Source: Alteromonas sp. KUL49 (lineage in GTDB: Bacteria; Pseudomonadota; Gammaproteobacteria; Enterobacterales; Alteromonadaceae). From it: DNA of 52,132 bases. Position numbers and translations under genes: made by a program. The notes below the pieces were generated by a model. It did not search any database. It was not told the origin of the DNA and saw nothing but the letters and a program-made list of their open reading frames with translations. Numbering within the stretch: position 1 is the first letter of the stretch; the number at the start of each line of letters is the position of its first letter. Shown in pieces: positions 34,466 to 43,148 of the stretch. The stretch is from the NCBI RefSeq assembly GCF_006538345.1, contig NZ_BJKL01000015.1, positions 1-52,132 on the forward strand, given 5' to 3'.

Positions 34466-35005
34466 TTAACTACTCATTTCAACGAGTATTTGCTCACACC
34501 ATTGAGCAATACGTTCATCAGTTTGGTCAAACTGATTTTCGTCATCGAGAGAAAGACCAACAAAGTGGGTTTTGTCTTCGTTAAGCGCTTTCGATTGAGT
34601 AAACTCGTAACCGCTATTTGGCCAGTGTCCAATAACCTTGCAGTTCGAGGGCGCAATAGCGTCGTGCAACATACCTAAAGCATCTTGGAACCAGTCAGCA
34701 TAGCCATACTGATCGCCCAAACCAAACAAAGCGATGATCTTGCCATCTAGATTTAGCGTGTGCACTTCTTCCCAATGAGATTCCCAGTCTTCTTGAAGTT
34801 CACCAAAATCCCACGTCGAGATGCCAAAAATGACGATGTCGTAGTGTTGGGTCAGCGATAAGCTGTCATCTTTGATGTTATGTAGTGTTACTACTTCTTC
34901 ATCAAATAAGGTATTCAGCTGCCCTTGGATTTTCTCAGCAGCCATCTCGGTATAACAGGTAGTTGATCCGTAAAATAAACCAATGGAAATCGTTGGTTCA
35001 CTCAT
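34466..35005 (-). CDS. fldB: Flavodoxin FldB
   Basis: Small FMN-binding electron carrier of the cytoplasm. The 179-residue protein has the phosphate loop GLFYGSTTCYTEMAAEKI, the isoalloxazine-contacting GISTWDFGELQEDWE and LFGLGDQYGYADWFQDALG, all close to E. coli FldB rather than FldA. It ends QWCEQILVEM. It sits between the PhoD-like gene (48 bases upstream) and the CLCA_X gene (6 bases downstream) on the same strand. Confidence 0.93.
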   Translation of the reverse strand: MSEPTISIGLFYGSTTCYTEMAAEKIQGQLNTLFDEEVVTLHNIKDDSLSLTQHYDIVIFGISTWDFGELQEDWESHWEEVHTLNLDGKIIALFGLGDQYGYADWFQDALGMLHDAIAPSNCKVIGHWPNSGYEFTQSKALNEDKTHFVGLSLDDENQFDQTDERIAQWCEQILVEMSS

Positions 35006-35053
35006 GAAGTACCTCGTATTCTTCGGAAATTTAGTGAGGGGGTTAGCCTACAA

Positions 35054-36973
35054 CTACCCCTCTTTTATGGGCGGGAATTCTACTTCTTTTCCATCACTCA
35101 TCAAAGCCTTGCACAACACAGTATGATTATCTGGGCTTAATTCAAGTAAACCAATCGCACTACCGTTCAGAAGTTCTCCTCGCGAACCCGCGGGTTTACG
35201 CGCTTTTACCGTCATGTTTCGCCTACGGGTGAAAATATTCAGTAATGACGACGGACCGTAAAGTGCTCGATTGATTCGATCTAGCGTTTTAATGAGTTTG
35301 TCGGGGAACGCATTCTTCATTCCGCTACACGTAAACTGAGTGATATGCGGACTGTTTTTTCGATACCTGAGTCTTACGTCATAAACAAAGGAATAGTGCA
35401 CATCGCCAGACAATATAATGAATTCTGGAGGGGTATTGTAATGGGTGAAAATGTTCAGCATCACATTGGCTGTGCCTTGATGGGCCATCCAGTTTTCAGC
35501 GTCTACCGTGAGGGCCTTGCCGAAAAAGGTAAACACTTTCTGAATTGCCTCGATAAATTTAACCCCATAAATGGGTGCCGCCGAAATTACGATTACAGCT
35601 TCTTTACCGATGATTCCTTGCTGAAAATCACAAAGAGCTTCCCAATCCATCAAACCTGAGGGTTTGTTTAAGCTCGACTCAGAACGCCAGCGGCGAGTAC
35701 GCGTATCGAGCACCGCGATAGGTGGCGTGGTGTCTAAACGATAGTCCCACTGTTCGAAGTGCAATAAGGTCTGAATAAACTCATCTTGCTCTTTAAGTGA
35801 CGACGTTTGAAACACTTGCTTCGCTTGGTTGATAAGTGGCGCAACTTTGGTCGGAGCATTTCCCCAACCCTGACACAATAAGTAGCCGGTGAGTGCATTC
35901 CCTATCATCCGCTTAGAAAATGGATTGTTGTATACCTCTTGTTCCCAGCCGCGAGTGAGGTTCCAGTCATCAGTGACGTCGTGATCATCAAAAATCATAT
36001 AGCTGGGGATATGTGCAAGTACTCGTTGTACTCTTGGTAAATCCTCAACAAAGTTTTCAATGACTTTTTGTTCTTCATCAAAGAGCCCTTGGTGGATGTC
36101 TGGCACTTTTTCTGAAGAAAGTTTAATGTTTTCCCACAATACTGGTGACCACACCAGCAAATACATGGCGATAATCTCGTTACACGAAATGAGATGGTTT
36201 TTCGCATTCACCGAGGTAAACACTGGCTTTTTCTTAGCGCCAAAGAACATTGACGCCAGCAAGGTATTGGTTGCTATTTGAGGCAGTAATTGTTCGCGCT
36301 CGTAGTAGTTATGAACGTGGTTGGGCAAGTCATCTGAATGGCTAACTGTTGCACCTTCAATGGATTCTCCCGTCAGCCCCAACATAGAAATGGTTTGCTG
36401 TATGGCTTGTAGCATAGGCCCAGCGACATCGTCAGCATAAATTTGGTCGCCGGTCATAAACAAAATGTCTGGTTTGTCGTTTCCAGTCGCATTTGCTTCC
36501 GCAAAAACGTTATCTACCTGCGCAAGTGCGTCTCCACCTTTATGGTGAGGCTTTCTACAAGAGCCATGAAGAATCTTGGTCGGTGAGGGCACCCAGCGAA
36601 AACTCAGTGAAGGTTCGCCTTTGTAGAGCAGGCGAGGAAGATACTTTTGCCAGTCTTCTTGAAATCCATCATCCGCAAACTGAATGTCATAGCTTATTGG
36701 TTCGTTGGGCGTGAATGCTTGAGTAGGGGTAACCGACAACAGGTAAATATGTGCGAATTCGCCAACGCTCACGTATTCGCTGCTTGACCGAGTTTCTAGT
36801 TTTATACCGTTTTGCGCGAGCAATACGTCGACATCAACCACTTTAGAGGTAACTAACCATAGGTGGCAGCTTGTAGCTGACACATGTCTGACGATAGGAC
36901 CTGCGATGACTGCGGGGAGCGAAGACGAAAAAATAACGACGGATCCTTCTTTGATGTTGTTTTTTGTTACCAT
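35054..36973 (-). CDS. PhoD-like metallophosphatase family protein
   Basis: Large (639-residue) predicted phosphoesterase related to alkaline phosphatase D. An N-terminal beta-rich region (about 15-130) precedes the catalytic domain, with LHGSCRKPHHKGGDA, ILFMTGDQIYADDVAGP, MIFDDHDVTDDWNLTRGWE and FIILSGDVHYSFVYDVRLRY. Together these supply the Asp, Asn and His metal ligands of the family. No Tat or Sec signal is visible, unlike secreted PhoD enzymes, so it may act in the cytoplasm. It is divergent from the lipoprotein gene at 37121, and fldB follows. Confidence 0.85.
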   Translation of the reverse strand: MVTKNNIKEGSVVIFSSSLPAVIAGPIVRHVSATSCHLWLVTSKVVDVDVLLAQNGIKLETRSSSEYVSVGEFAHIYLLSVTPTQAFTPNEPISYDIQFADDGFQEDWQKYLPRLLYKGEPSLSFRWVPSPTKILHGSCRKPHHKGGDALAQVDNVFAEANATGNDKPDILFMTGDQIYADDVAGPMLQAIQQTISMLGLTGESIEGATVSHSDDLPNHVHNYYEREQLLPQIATNTLLASMFFGAKKKPVFTSVNAKNHLISCNEIIAMYLLVWSPVLWENIKLSSEKVPDIHQGLFDEEQKVIENFVEDLPRVQRVLAHIPSYMIFDDHDVTDDWNLTRGWEQEVYNNPFSKRMIGNALTGYLLCQGWGNAPTKVAPLINQAKQVFQTSSLKEQDEFIQTLLHFEQWDYRLDTTPPIAVLDTRTRRWRSESSLNKPSGLMDWEALCDFQQGIIGKEAVIVISAAPIYGVKFIEAIQKVFTFFGKALTVDAENWMAHQGTANVMLNIFTHYNTPPEFIILSGDVHYSFVYDVRLRYRKNSPHITQFTCSGMKNAFPDKLIKTLDRINRALYGPSSLLNIFTRRRNMTVKARKPAGSRGELLNGSAIGLLELSPDNHTVLCKALMSDGKEVEFPPIKEG

Positions 36974-37120
36974 ACTCTTTTTTGGGCTTTAGGGGTATCG
37001 TCTATATACTCCGTTACAAATTTCACATTTATTTACGTAGAAATGACACGAATTGGTCATAATCTAGACTGTGATGATAAGTAATACTCCAATTTTTATA
37101 TGTTTAGGAAAATATAGCTA

Positions 37121-38236
37121 ATGAACAAATCATTGATTGCTATTGCAGCATTAGCATTAGTCATCTCGGGGTGCGGTGATGCGAAAACATCGCCCGTCCT
37201 ATCAGAGTCCCAATCCGTAATTTTGGTCGGCGGGCAGTGGATTACTGGTGAAGATGGCAACATCATGGAAGATCCTCAAACCTCTGGTCTTATTGCCGTT
37301 AACTCTGAGCTCATTACTATTGCCGACGCGAGTGCGTTAGAGCATCAGCAATTGAAACTCCATACGATTTCCCCTGATACCGCGCTAATTACCGCACAGT
37401 CTGAAACCTTCACCCAGTCTCGGCGGGTGCGCAGAAGTTGTTTTAGTACTTATTTGTCAAGCTCCCCTGATTTAGAGGCCTTGGTGGTGAACCCTGCTAA
37501 CCCAGATGTGTTTTACACCGTTACTGAGGATGCAACGCGAACAGGAGCTTTGTCGGTGTCATGTCAGAACAAGGTTGCCAACACTGGTTCAACAGATTAC
37601 CCAACCTTATTGGTTAGGTTAGAGCGCAAGGGTGAGGGGCTTATTGAGATTACCCATGTTAGACCTCTACAATTCCCTGCAGAGTACGAGGTGGGTAACT
37701 TTCCAAACGATGGTATCGAAGGAATGGCGCTGCATACCGACGGTACACTCTATCTGGGCTTAGAGAAAGACAAAGCTGGACAACCAAGAGTATTCACCCT
37801 AACACTCAATGAAGGTTTTTGGCAAAGTAGCGATTTTGCGGTAGTCAGCGATCCACAGCTCGATGTGCCTCGCTTTACACAAGGGAATCACCCCATCAAT
37901 GGAATGACCTTATACACTCATCAAAACGGTTTATTCTTGTTGGCTGCGGCACGAAACGACGATGAGTTATGGATTATTGATACGCAAGGCAACAGGCCGA
38001 CCAAAAAGCTACAGCTGAGCTTTCAAGCACCAGCGTTAGAAGGGTGTGCGGCGTCGATTATGGATAACGCGTCAATAGAGGGGCTAGCAGTCATCGGGCA
38101 AACCTTGTATCTCATTAACGACCCGTGGAAAAAGCACTATTTAGAAAACATCACCTGTGAGGCAGAAAAACCTCGTTATGAAGCCATGGCTCCATTGCTT
38201 TTTGAGCTTACGCTAGATTCAGGATGGTTTGAGTAA
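37121..38236 (+). CDS. Esterase-like-activity-of-phytase type lipoprotein
   Basis: Exported lipoprotein of 371 residues; signal peptide with lipobox VISGC and modified Cys at residue 18, followed by Gly. The body has beta-propeller-like repeats: DLEALVVNPANPDVFYTVTE, DGIEGMALHTDGTLYLGLEKD, HPINGMTLYTHQNGLFLLAA and ASIEGLAVIGQTLYLINDPW. This recurring IEG(M/L)A pattern resembles the PF13449 family. Four or more cysteines suggest disulphides. No substrate can be named. A structured inverted-repeat element starts 12 bases after its stop. Confidence 0.7.
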   Translation: MNKSLIAIAALALVISGCGDAKTSPVLSESQSVILVGGQWITGEDGNIMEDPQTSGLIAVNSELITIADASALEHQQLKLHTISPDTALITAQSETFTQSRRVRRSCFSTYLSSSPDLEALVVNPANPDVFYTVTEDATRTGALSVSCQNKVANTGSTDYPTLLVRLERKGEGLIEITHVRPLQFPAEYEVGNFPNDGIEGMALHTDGTLYLGLEKDKAGQPRVFTLTLNEGFWQSSDFAVVSDPQLDVPRFTQGNHPINGMTLYTHQNGLFLLAAARNDDELWIIDTQGNRPTKKLQLSFQAPALEGCAASIMDNASIEGLAVIGQTLYLINDPWKKHYLENITCEAEKPRYEAMAPLLFELTLDSGWFE

Positions 38237-38248
38237 CCATACGGGAGG

Positions 38249-38465
38249 AAAAGTGGCGTACAACCTTATGCCGAACAATTAAATTCGGACGGTTGTTTTG
38301 ACGCCACTGAGGGAAAGAAGCAACTTTTTCCGTCACGCCATTAACCCATCCCTGGGGGGCTCCGCTTCGGCATCCATGCCTCAGACGGACGTAAAAAGTG
38401 CCTTGCTTTCCCTCCAAAATCTCAACTTTTTCCAGATGAGTGGTAAAAGGTTGTACGCCACTTTT
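38249..38465. repeat. 217-bp element with 19-bp terminal inverted repeats and nested inner stem
   Basis: The ends AAAAGTGGCGTACAACCTT (38249-38267) and its exact complement (38447-38465) are perfect over 19 bp. Inside, GAGGGAAAG (38309-38317) pairs with CTTTCCCTC (38406-38414), ACTTTTT (38323-38329) with AAAAAGT (38393-38399) and CCGTC (38330-38334) with GACGG (38384-38388). Smaller hairpins are CCGAA/TTCGG (38271-38288) and GGCA/TGCC at the tip. No coding frame of substance is present. No flanking duplication is seen. It fills the gap between two convergent genes, so it may be a miniature mobile element, a structured RNA or an elaborate terminator. Confidence 0.7.
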
Positions 38466-38485
38466 CGATACAGATTGCGTCGAGG

Positions 38486-39025
38486 TTAGCTTTTTAATCG
38501 CGCAGCGAAAGTTTTCTTAAACTTGGCTAATTTAGGGGCGACTACCATTGAGCAATATTGGTTCTGAGGATTATTTTTGAAATAGTCTTGGTGGTAGTCT
38601 TCTGCTTGGTAGTAGTTGTTTATTGCTACGACTTCAGTCACTACGGGGTCTGGCCAAATTTCTTCTTTAGTGATTTCGTCGATGATAGCTTCGGCTTGGG
38701 CTTTTTGATCTTCGTTGTGATAGAACACTGCACTTCGGTATTGAGTACCCACATCGTTGCCTTGTCGATTGAGCTGAGTCGGATTGTGCAAAGAGAAAAA
38801 TATCTCCAGAATTTCTCGGTATGAGATACTGTTTGCATCAAAGGTGACTTGAACGACCTCAGCATGCCCAGTCTCTCCTGTGCATACCGCCTTGTAGCTT
38901 GGGTTATCAATATGGCCTCCGGCATAGCCGGAAAATGCGCTTACAACGCCATCTACACTATTAAATGCAGATTCAATACACCAAAAACAACCTCCCGCCA
39001 GCGTTGCTACTTGTGTGTTTTCCAT
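38486..39025 (-). CDS. msrA: Peptide-methionine (S)-S-oxide reductase
   Basis: Repairs oxidised methionine in proteins, using thioredoxin. The 179-residue protein has the catalytic GGCFWCIESAF (Cys13) close to its N-terminus, then SGYAGGHIDNPSYKAVCTGE and TGHAEVVQVTFD, with a resolving Cys in QNQYCSMVVAPKL. These are typical MsrA features without an MsrB fusion. No signal peptide, so cytoplasmic. It converges on the lipoprotein gene across the inverted-repeat element and is divergent from the DCC-family gene. Confidence 0.95.
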   Translation of the reverse strand: MENTQVATLAGGCFWCIESAFNSVDGVVSAFSGYAGGHIDNPSYKAVCTGETGHAEVVQVTFDANSISYREILEIFFSLHNPTQLNRQGNDVGTQYRSAVFYHNEDQKAQAEAIIDEITKEEIWPDPVVTEVVAINNYYQAEDYHQDYFKNNPQNQYCSMVVAPKLAKFKKTFAARLKS

Positions 39026-39193
39026 CGTTTTTCCTCATTCTTTCTTTGCTACACAGTGTGGGTATAAGTCATTTAGTTCTCAAGTCATCCGTACGGTATT
39101 TTTTAGCGTATATAGATATATGAAATGCTGCGATGTTTTAACTTTTTGCAGTACGACCGATAGCTAATGCGATATTGCAGTTCTTTACGTTTC

Positions 39194-39601
39194 ATGAGTA
39201 ATTATATGATCATTTTTTACGATGGATTTTGTCCTCTTTGCATGGCTGAAATGCGTCATCTAAAAAAGCGCGATAAACACAATGTACTCCAACTTGTAGA
39301 CATTCAATCGCCGACCTTTGAGCAAGAGTACCCTTACCTCAATTGGGAGGACCTCAACGCAAGGATCCACGGAATGTTGCCAGACGGCACCTTAATTACA
39401 GGGTTAGACGTAACACATTTAGCATGGGATGCGGTAGGTATGGGCTGGTTATACGCGCCTCTCCGTTGGCCTGTGATAAAACCTATTGCAGATTGGTTCT
39501 ACACTAAATTTGCTAAACACAGATACACCATCTCTTATTTACTTACAGGCAAAAAACGAGGTTGTGATCGATGTATTCCGGAGTCTAACAATGACAAATA
39601 A
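39194..39601 (+). CDS. DCC-family thiol-disulphide oxidoreductase-like protein (DUF393)
   Basis: Small protein of about 135 residues with the eponymous DxxCxxC motif at the N-terminus, FYDGFCPLCMAEMRHL. The later HLAWDAVGMGWLYAPLRWP and KPIADWFYTKFAKHRY match the family, thought to be thiol-disulphide redox proteins. Starts at 39167, 39194 or 39206 are all possible; none has a good ribosome site, and 39194 is a compromise. Its end overlaps the SDR gene by 11 bases, which implies coupled translation. Confidence 0.82.
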   Translation: MSNYMIIFYDGFCPLCMAEMRHLKKRDKHNVLQLVDIQSPTFEQEYPYLNWEDLNARIHGMLPDGTLITGLDVTHLAWDAVGMGWLYAPLRWPVIKPIADWFYTKFAKHRYTISYLLTGKKRGCDRCIPESNNDK

Positions 39602-40313
39602 CGTTCTAGTTGTCGGTGCATCAGGGGCTATTGGGCAAGCATTGGTCGAGCAGTTGGCAAGCGAGGGGAATATTGTATACGCGGTGAGTAGAGACGGTGC
39701 ACGTCCTGTACACTGGCCGGAGACGGTAAGCGTATTTGCAATGCCTCAGCATGACGAACAAGCGATGGAGCAATTTAAAGCTGATTTGATGGAAAGTGGC
39801 GTTCGTTTTTCTTTGGTGGTTGTCACTACCGGCGTTCTACATAATTCAGAAAGATCTTTACTCCCTGAAAAGCGTTTAGAAGATATTTCAGCGCAAGCGT
39901 TAAGTGAGTACTTCACCGTAAACAGTGTTATTCCCATGCTGTGGTTAAAGCTTATCGTTCCGCTAGTAGAAAATAATGCCACGGTAGTGTGTTTAAGTGC
40001 TCGAGTGGGAAGTATCTCAGACAATAAATTGGGTGGTTGGTATGGATACCGGGCTTCTAAAGCAGCGTTAAACATGTACATAAAAACCGCCTCGGTAGAA
40101 TATCAACGACGTAAGAAGGGGGTTGTTTTTGTTAGCTACCACCCCGGAACAGTGGATAGTGCCCTCTCTGCACCATTTCAGAAAAATGTGGCGTCAAAAA
40201 AACTGTTTACACCAGAGTTTACCACTCAGCAGTTGCTGCAACATATCAAAGGGTTAGACCGTGACAAGGCGGTTCATTTTATAGACTGGCAGGGCGTAGA
40301 GATTGAGTGGTAA
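39591..40313 (+). CDS. Short-chain dehydrogenase/reductase (C-factor-like)
   Basis: NAD(P)-dependent oxidoreductase of 240 residues. The cofactor motif is VLVVGASGAIGQALVEQL, and the catalytic pair is YRASK in GGWYGYRASKAALNMYIKT with Ser in VCLSARVGSIS. VSYHPGTVDSALSAPF follows, as in CsgA-type SDRs. Start ATG at 39591 is chosen because GGAG (39580-39583) lies seven bases upstream and the Rossmann motif follows at once; an upstream in-frame start at 39486 is inside the DUF393 gene. Substrate unknown. Confidence 0.88.
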   Translation: MTNNVLVVGASGAIGQALVEQLASEGNIVYAVSRDGARPVHWPETVSVFAMPQHDEQAMEQFKADLMESGVRFSLVVVTTGVLHNSERSLLPEKRLEDISAQALSEYFTVNSVIPMLWLKLIVPLVENNATVVCLSARVGSISDNKLGGWYGYRASKAALNMYIKTASVEYQRRKKGVVFVSYHPGTVDSALSAPFQKNVASKKLFTPEFTTQQLLQHIKGLDRDKAVHFIDWQGVEIEW

Positions 40314-40387
40314 TTCATATTTCCACGCCTGCAGCCAGTAATCCTCGACCAACCTCAAGACTTTTCCAAATACTGCTGTTACCATGC

Positions 40388-40664
40388 AGTGCTAGGGGCT
40401 GTTGATCTTTGCAGTACGTTTTTGCAGCGAAGTGTTTGTCATTTAGACAAGGAAATGCTCATGCCGTGTAGCCATCTACACAAGTGAGCGTTGACGCCGT
40501 ATAAATGACAAACAATTGCTGCCTGAAAGGTTCATCCAAGCGAACCTCATACTGCTTCACTCGTTGCTCTTTTGGAATAACCAAACTACGCGCCTCGTTT
40601 ATTGTCTGAGGCTCGCTTGGAGTGAACAAAAAGTGTACTGCAAAGGTCAACAGCCCCTAGAGTG
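40388..40664. mobile_element. Candidate miniature inverted-repeat element with two inner hairpins and AGTG flanks
   Basis: Ends CTAGGGGCTGTTGATCTTTG (then CAGTAC; 40392-40417) and the complement at 40635-40660 match 25 of 26 bases. The 4-base direct repeat AGTG sits just outside each end (40388-40391, 40661-40664), as expected for a target duplication. Inside are two separate stems: GTTTGTCATTTA (40434-40445) with TAAATGACAAAC (40502-40513), itself enclosing GCTCA/TGAGC and GTGTAG/CTACAC; and TCCAAGCGAACCTCA (40535-40549) with TGAGGCTCGCTTGGA (40607-40621), one mismatch. The whole could fold as a multi-branched RNA or cruciform. No transposase is present. Confidence 0.65.
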
Positions 40665-40770
40665 TGTTTGCGCTACATAAAGTACAAACAAACTGATGAT
40701 TATCAGGTTGAAGTAATACAACTATTGCCATCCCGGTACACATAAGAATAACTCAACAAGAGGAAGGTAT
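40665..40770 (+). promoter_or_regulatory. Upstream region of the NSS symporter gene
   Basis: This stretch holds a short palindrome CTGATGATTATCAG (40693-40706), a possible operator, and the ribosome site AGAGGAAGG a few bases before the ATG at 40771. No convincing -35/-10 pair was seen. Bases 40314-40387 before the element show nothing recognisable. Confidence 0.35.
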
Positions 40771-42192
40771 ATGAGCGGGGCCAGAGAACAGTTCGGATCA
40801 CGCATTGGATTCATTTTAGCGGCAGCAGGTTCTGCCGTTGGTATAGGTAATTTAGTAGGGTTCCCAGTGGGAGCTGCAAAAAATGGCGGTGGTGCATTTT
40901 TATTGATGTATGCCATTTTTGTGTTCGCCATTTGTTTACCTGTAATGCTTGCAGAAATGTCTGTGGGCCGCCACGCTCGCAAAGATCCTTTGGGAGCGTA
41001 TCGAGAAATCAGCGGTAATGCTCCGCATTGGAAACTCGCTGGTTGGATGGCAATTGCTACACCTTTCATGATAGCCGTGTTTTACATGGTTATTACGGTG
41101 TGGATCTTTGGATACTTGGTTGAAGCTGTCAGCGGAAACTTAGCCGAATTAGCCAACCCAGAAACCTTTAACACCTTTATTAACTCATCCACCGTTTTTG
41201 CATACATGGCCGTTGTTGTAGCTGTGGTATATCTAATTCTGCAAGGTGGTGTGAAAAAAGGCATCGAAAAAGCGGCTAAGCTCCTCATGCCCGCGCTGTT
41301 TGTAATGCTGCTCGGTTTAGTGGTGTTTGTACTTACTCGTGACAACGCGATGGCGGGAGTAGAGTTCTACCTTGTGCCTGACTTTTCAAAGATAACAGCG
41401 CCAGTTATCAACGGCGCGTTGTCGCAAGCATTTTTCTCACTTTCATTGGGTATGGGGATTCTAATTACCTACGGTAGTTACATGAACAAGCAGTCAGATG
41501 TGCCTAATTCAGCGAAGCTGGTGGCTATTACTGACACAGCCGTCGCTTTTACTGCTGGCTTGATGATACTTCCTGCGATTTTCTCATTTAATCCCGATAT
41601 CAATCCAGACGAATTGAGTGAGTCTTCTGTAGGTATGATTTTTACTTATTTACCTGAGATTTTCTTGGCACTACAGTCCTCTATTGGTTACTTCGGCGCA
41701 TCTGCGGTGGCAAGTTTGTTTTTCTTGTTGGTATTTTTTGCGGCAATAACGTCATTGGTTTCAATTTTTGAAGTACCAGTAGCGGCACTCATGGACGAGA
41801 AAGGTGTTAGCCGCAAGTGGGCGCTAGCATCGTTGGGAAGCGTCATGATTGTGCTGGCGGCGCTGAGCGCGTTGTCGTTCGGTAAAGTAGAGTTTTTGAC
41901 TAAATTCGTTGCTTACGCTGGCGCTGACAAATCTCTTTTCGACGTGATCTACGACGTATTTTACGACACGATTTTGCCGTTGAATGGCTTGTTGATTTGT
42001 ATTTTTGTGATCTATCGTTGGAAGCGAGCTAACTTCAACAAAGCTCTCGAAGAGGGCAGTGAGAATTTTACGGGCAGTTGGTTCGAGCGTTATGTTGATA
42101 TCTCGTTGAAAACCTTTATTCCTGCCATTTTGTTGATTATCTTTATCAACACTGTTGCGGTTAAATACTTCCAAATTAGCCTATTTGGCTAG
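40771..42192 (+). CDS. Neurotransmitter:sodium symporter (NSS) family transporter
   Basis: Sodium-coupled inner-membrane importer, by family most often of amino acids. The 473-residue protein has about twelve membrane segments. The first helix carries the family signature FGSRIGFILAAAGSAVGIGN followed by LVGFPVGAAKNGGGAF, with the Gly-rich unwound region and sodium-binding Ala/Val/Asn. SQAFFSLSLGMGILITYGSY is the conserved helix-6 substrate region. AGAGGAAGG precedes the ATG. It is likely powered by the sodium gradient made by the Nqr complex. Substrate is not evident. Confidence 0.93.
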   Translation: MSGAREQFGSRIGFILAAAGSAVGIGNLVGFPVGAAKNGGGAFLLMYAIFVFAICLPVMLAEMSVGRHARKDPLGAYREISGNAPHWKLAGWMAIATPFMIAVFYMVITVWIFGYLVEAVSGNLAELANPETFNTFINSSTVFAYMAVVVAVVYLILQGGVKKGIEKAAKLLMPALFVMLLGLVVFVLTRDNAMAGVEFYLVPDFSKITAPVINGALSQAFFSLSLGMGILITYGSYMNKQSDVPNSAKLVAITDTAVAFTAGLMILPAIFSFNPDINPDELSESSVGMIFTYLPEIFLALQSSIGYFGASAVASLFFLLVFFAAITSLVSIFEVPVAALMDEKGVSRKWALASLGSVMIVLAALSALSFGKVEFLTKFVAYAGADKSLFDVIYDVFYDTILPLNGLLICIFVIYRWKRANFNKALEEGSENFTGSWFERYVDISLKTFIPAILLIIFINTVAVKYFQISLFG

Positions 42193-42203
42193 AGTGATTG
42201 CAG

Positions 42204-42230
42204 TAGCAGTGCGTATTTGGCGCACTGCTA
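42204..42230. terminator. Hairpin after the NSS gene, possible terminator
   Basis: TAGCAGTGCG (42204-42213) pairs perfectly with CGCACTGCTA (42221-42230) around a 7-base loop, 12 bases after the stop. There is no T tract, so intrinsic termination is uncertain. It lies between two convergent genes. Confidence 0.55.
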
Positions 42231-42244
42231 TTCAGATAGGCGTG

Positions 42245-43057
42245 TTACGCTAAATCGCCGAACTTGGGTGTTACCCCCAAGGCTTGCCAACTCTTCTCAG
42301 CGTTTATTACCTTACCACAAGGTGGTTTGTCAGTATCGTCAAAAGTGGGCAACGTTAGTTCTCGTTCCGACGCCAATTTCGTGTAGTAGTCGCCTCGTTT
42401 AGGGTGAGATGGTGAACTTAGATGAAATACTTCTCCTCGTGGCACTCGACTTATAACGCTAACCAAGGCCTCTGCTACGTCTCTCCCATCAACCAGGTTA
42501 ACTCTTTTATTACCTTGTTTGAGGTGCCTTCCGGATAGGCTATTTACCGGATGTCGATCTGGGCCAATAAGTCCCGACAGTCTTACGATAGTTGAGCAAT
42601 GTGGAGCATTTACTAGCAAGTGGTTTTCAATTGCTACATGAGCGATGGCCGATGAGGTTTCAGGTTGGGTTGCACTCGTTTCTGTAATTTTGTTGCTGTG
42701 GCTATCACCATAAACCGAAGTGGTACTAATAAAAACAATTTGCTCAACATTTGCTTCTAGTGCGTCATTCACCAGTGATTTCATTTGATGGGTATAAGCT
42801 TCAAAATCAGCTCTTCTTCTGCCTGGGGGTATATTGAGAATCAGTGTGCTGTGACTCAATAGTGACACAAGATTTACTGTGTCATCACCTAGTTTAAAAA
42901 TATAGGAATCAATGCCTTTGGCCTTTAACCGTTCGGCTTTGTCAGGTGTGGTGGTAGTTGCCGCTACATGCCAATTGTTAATATTATCGGCAGTGAGCTT
43001 AGCCTCTACATAACCTGCCATCCACCCATAACCACAAAATACAACTCGCCGTGCCAT
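42245..43057 (-). CDS. NAD-dependent epimerase-like protein (YeeZ-like)
   Basis: Rossmann-fold protein of 270 residues with N-terminal RVVFCGYGWMAGYVEAKL, the GxGxxG-like cofactor site, and IVFISTTSVYGDSHSNKITE in the middle, as in extended SDR proteins of the E. coli YeeZ type. LSGLIGPDRHPV and VNLVDGRDVAEALV are further family stretches. The product ends GVTPKFGDLA. AAGGGG lies 7 bases before the ATG. Biological role unknown. It is preceded on the same strand by the YggN-like gene but separated from it by a terminator. Confidence 0.82.
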   Translation of the reverse strand: MARRVVFCGYGWMAGYVEAKLTADNINNWHVAATTTTPDKAERLKAKGIDSYIFKLGDDTVNLVSLLSHSTLILNIPPGRRRADFEAYTHQMKSLVNDALEANVEQIVFISTTSVYGDSHSNKITETSATQPETSSAIAHVAIENHLLVNAPHCSTIVRLSGLIGPDRHPVNSLSGRHLKQGNKRVNLVDGRDVAEALVSVISRVPRGEVFHLSSPSHPKRGDYYTKLASERELTLPTFDDTDKPPCGKVINAEKSWQALGVTPKFGDLA

Positions 43058-43075
43058 TTACACCCCTTAAAGCAG

Positions 43076-43110
43076 AAAAAGTATGATAGTTATAACATCA
43101 TACTTTTTTT
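43076..43110. terminator. Terminator after the YggN-like gene
   Basis: AAAAAGTATGAT (43076-43087) pairs with ATCATACTTTTT (43097-43108) and encloses the self-complementary GTTATAAC. Runs of A and T lie at the two ends. On the minus strand it ends the DUF2884 transcript. Confidence 0.8.
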
Positions 43111-43148
43111 CGTCGCTTTGAGTTCAGCGTTTGTTGATTGAAGCGAAA

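Noticed and set aside
40459..40650. 63-residue minus-strand reading frame within the inverted-repeat element
   Set aside because: It lies wholly in the folded element, both stems constrain its sequence, and it has no ribosome site or family look. Treated as a by-product of the repeat, though its presence in other copies would be worth checking.
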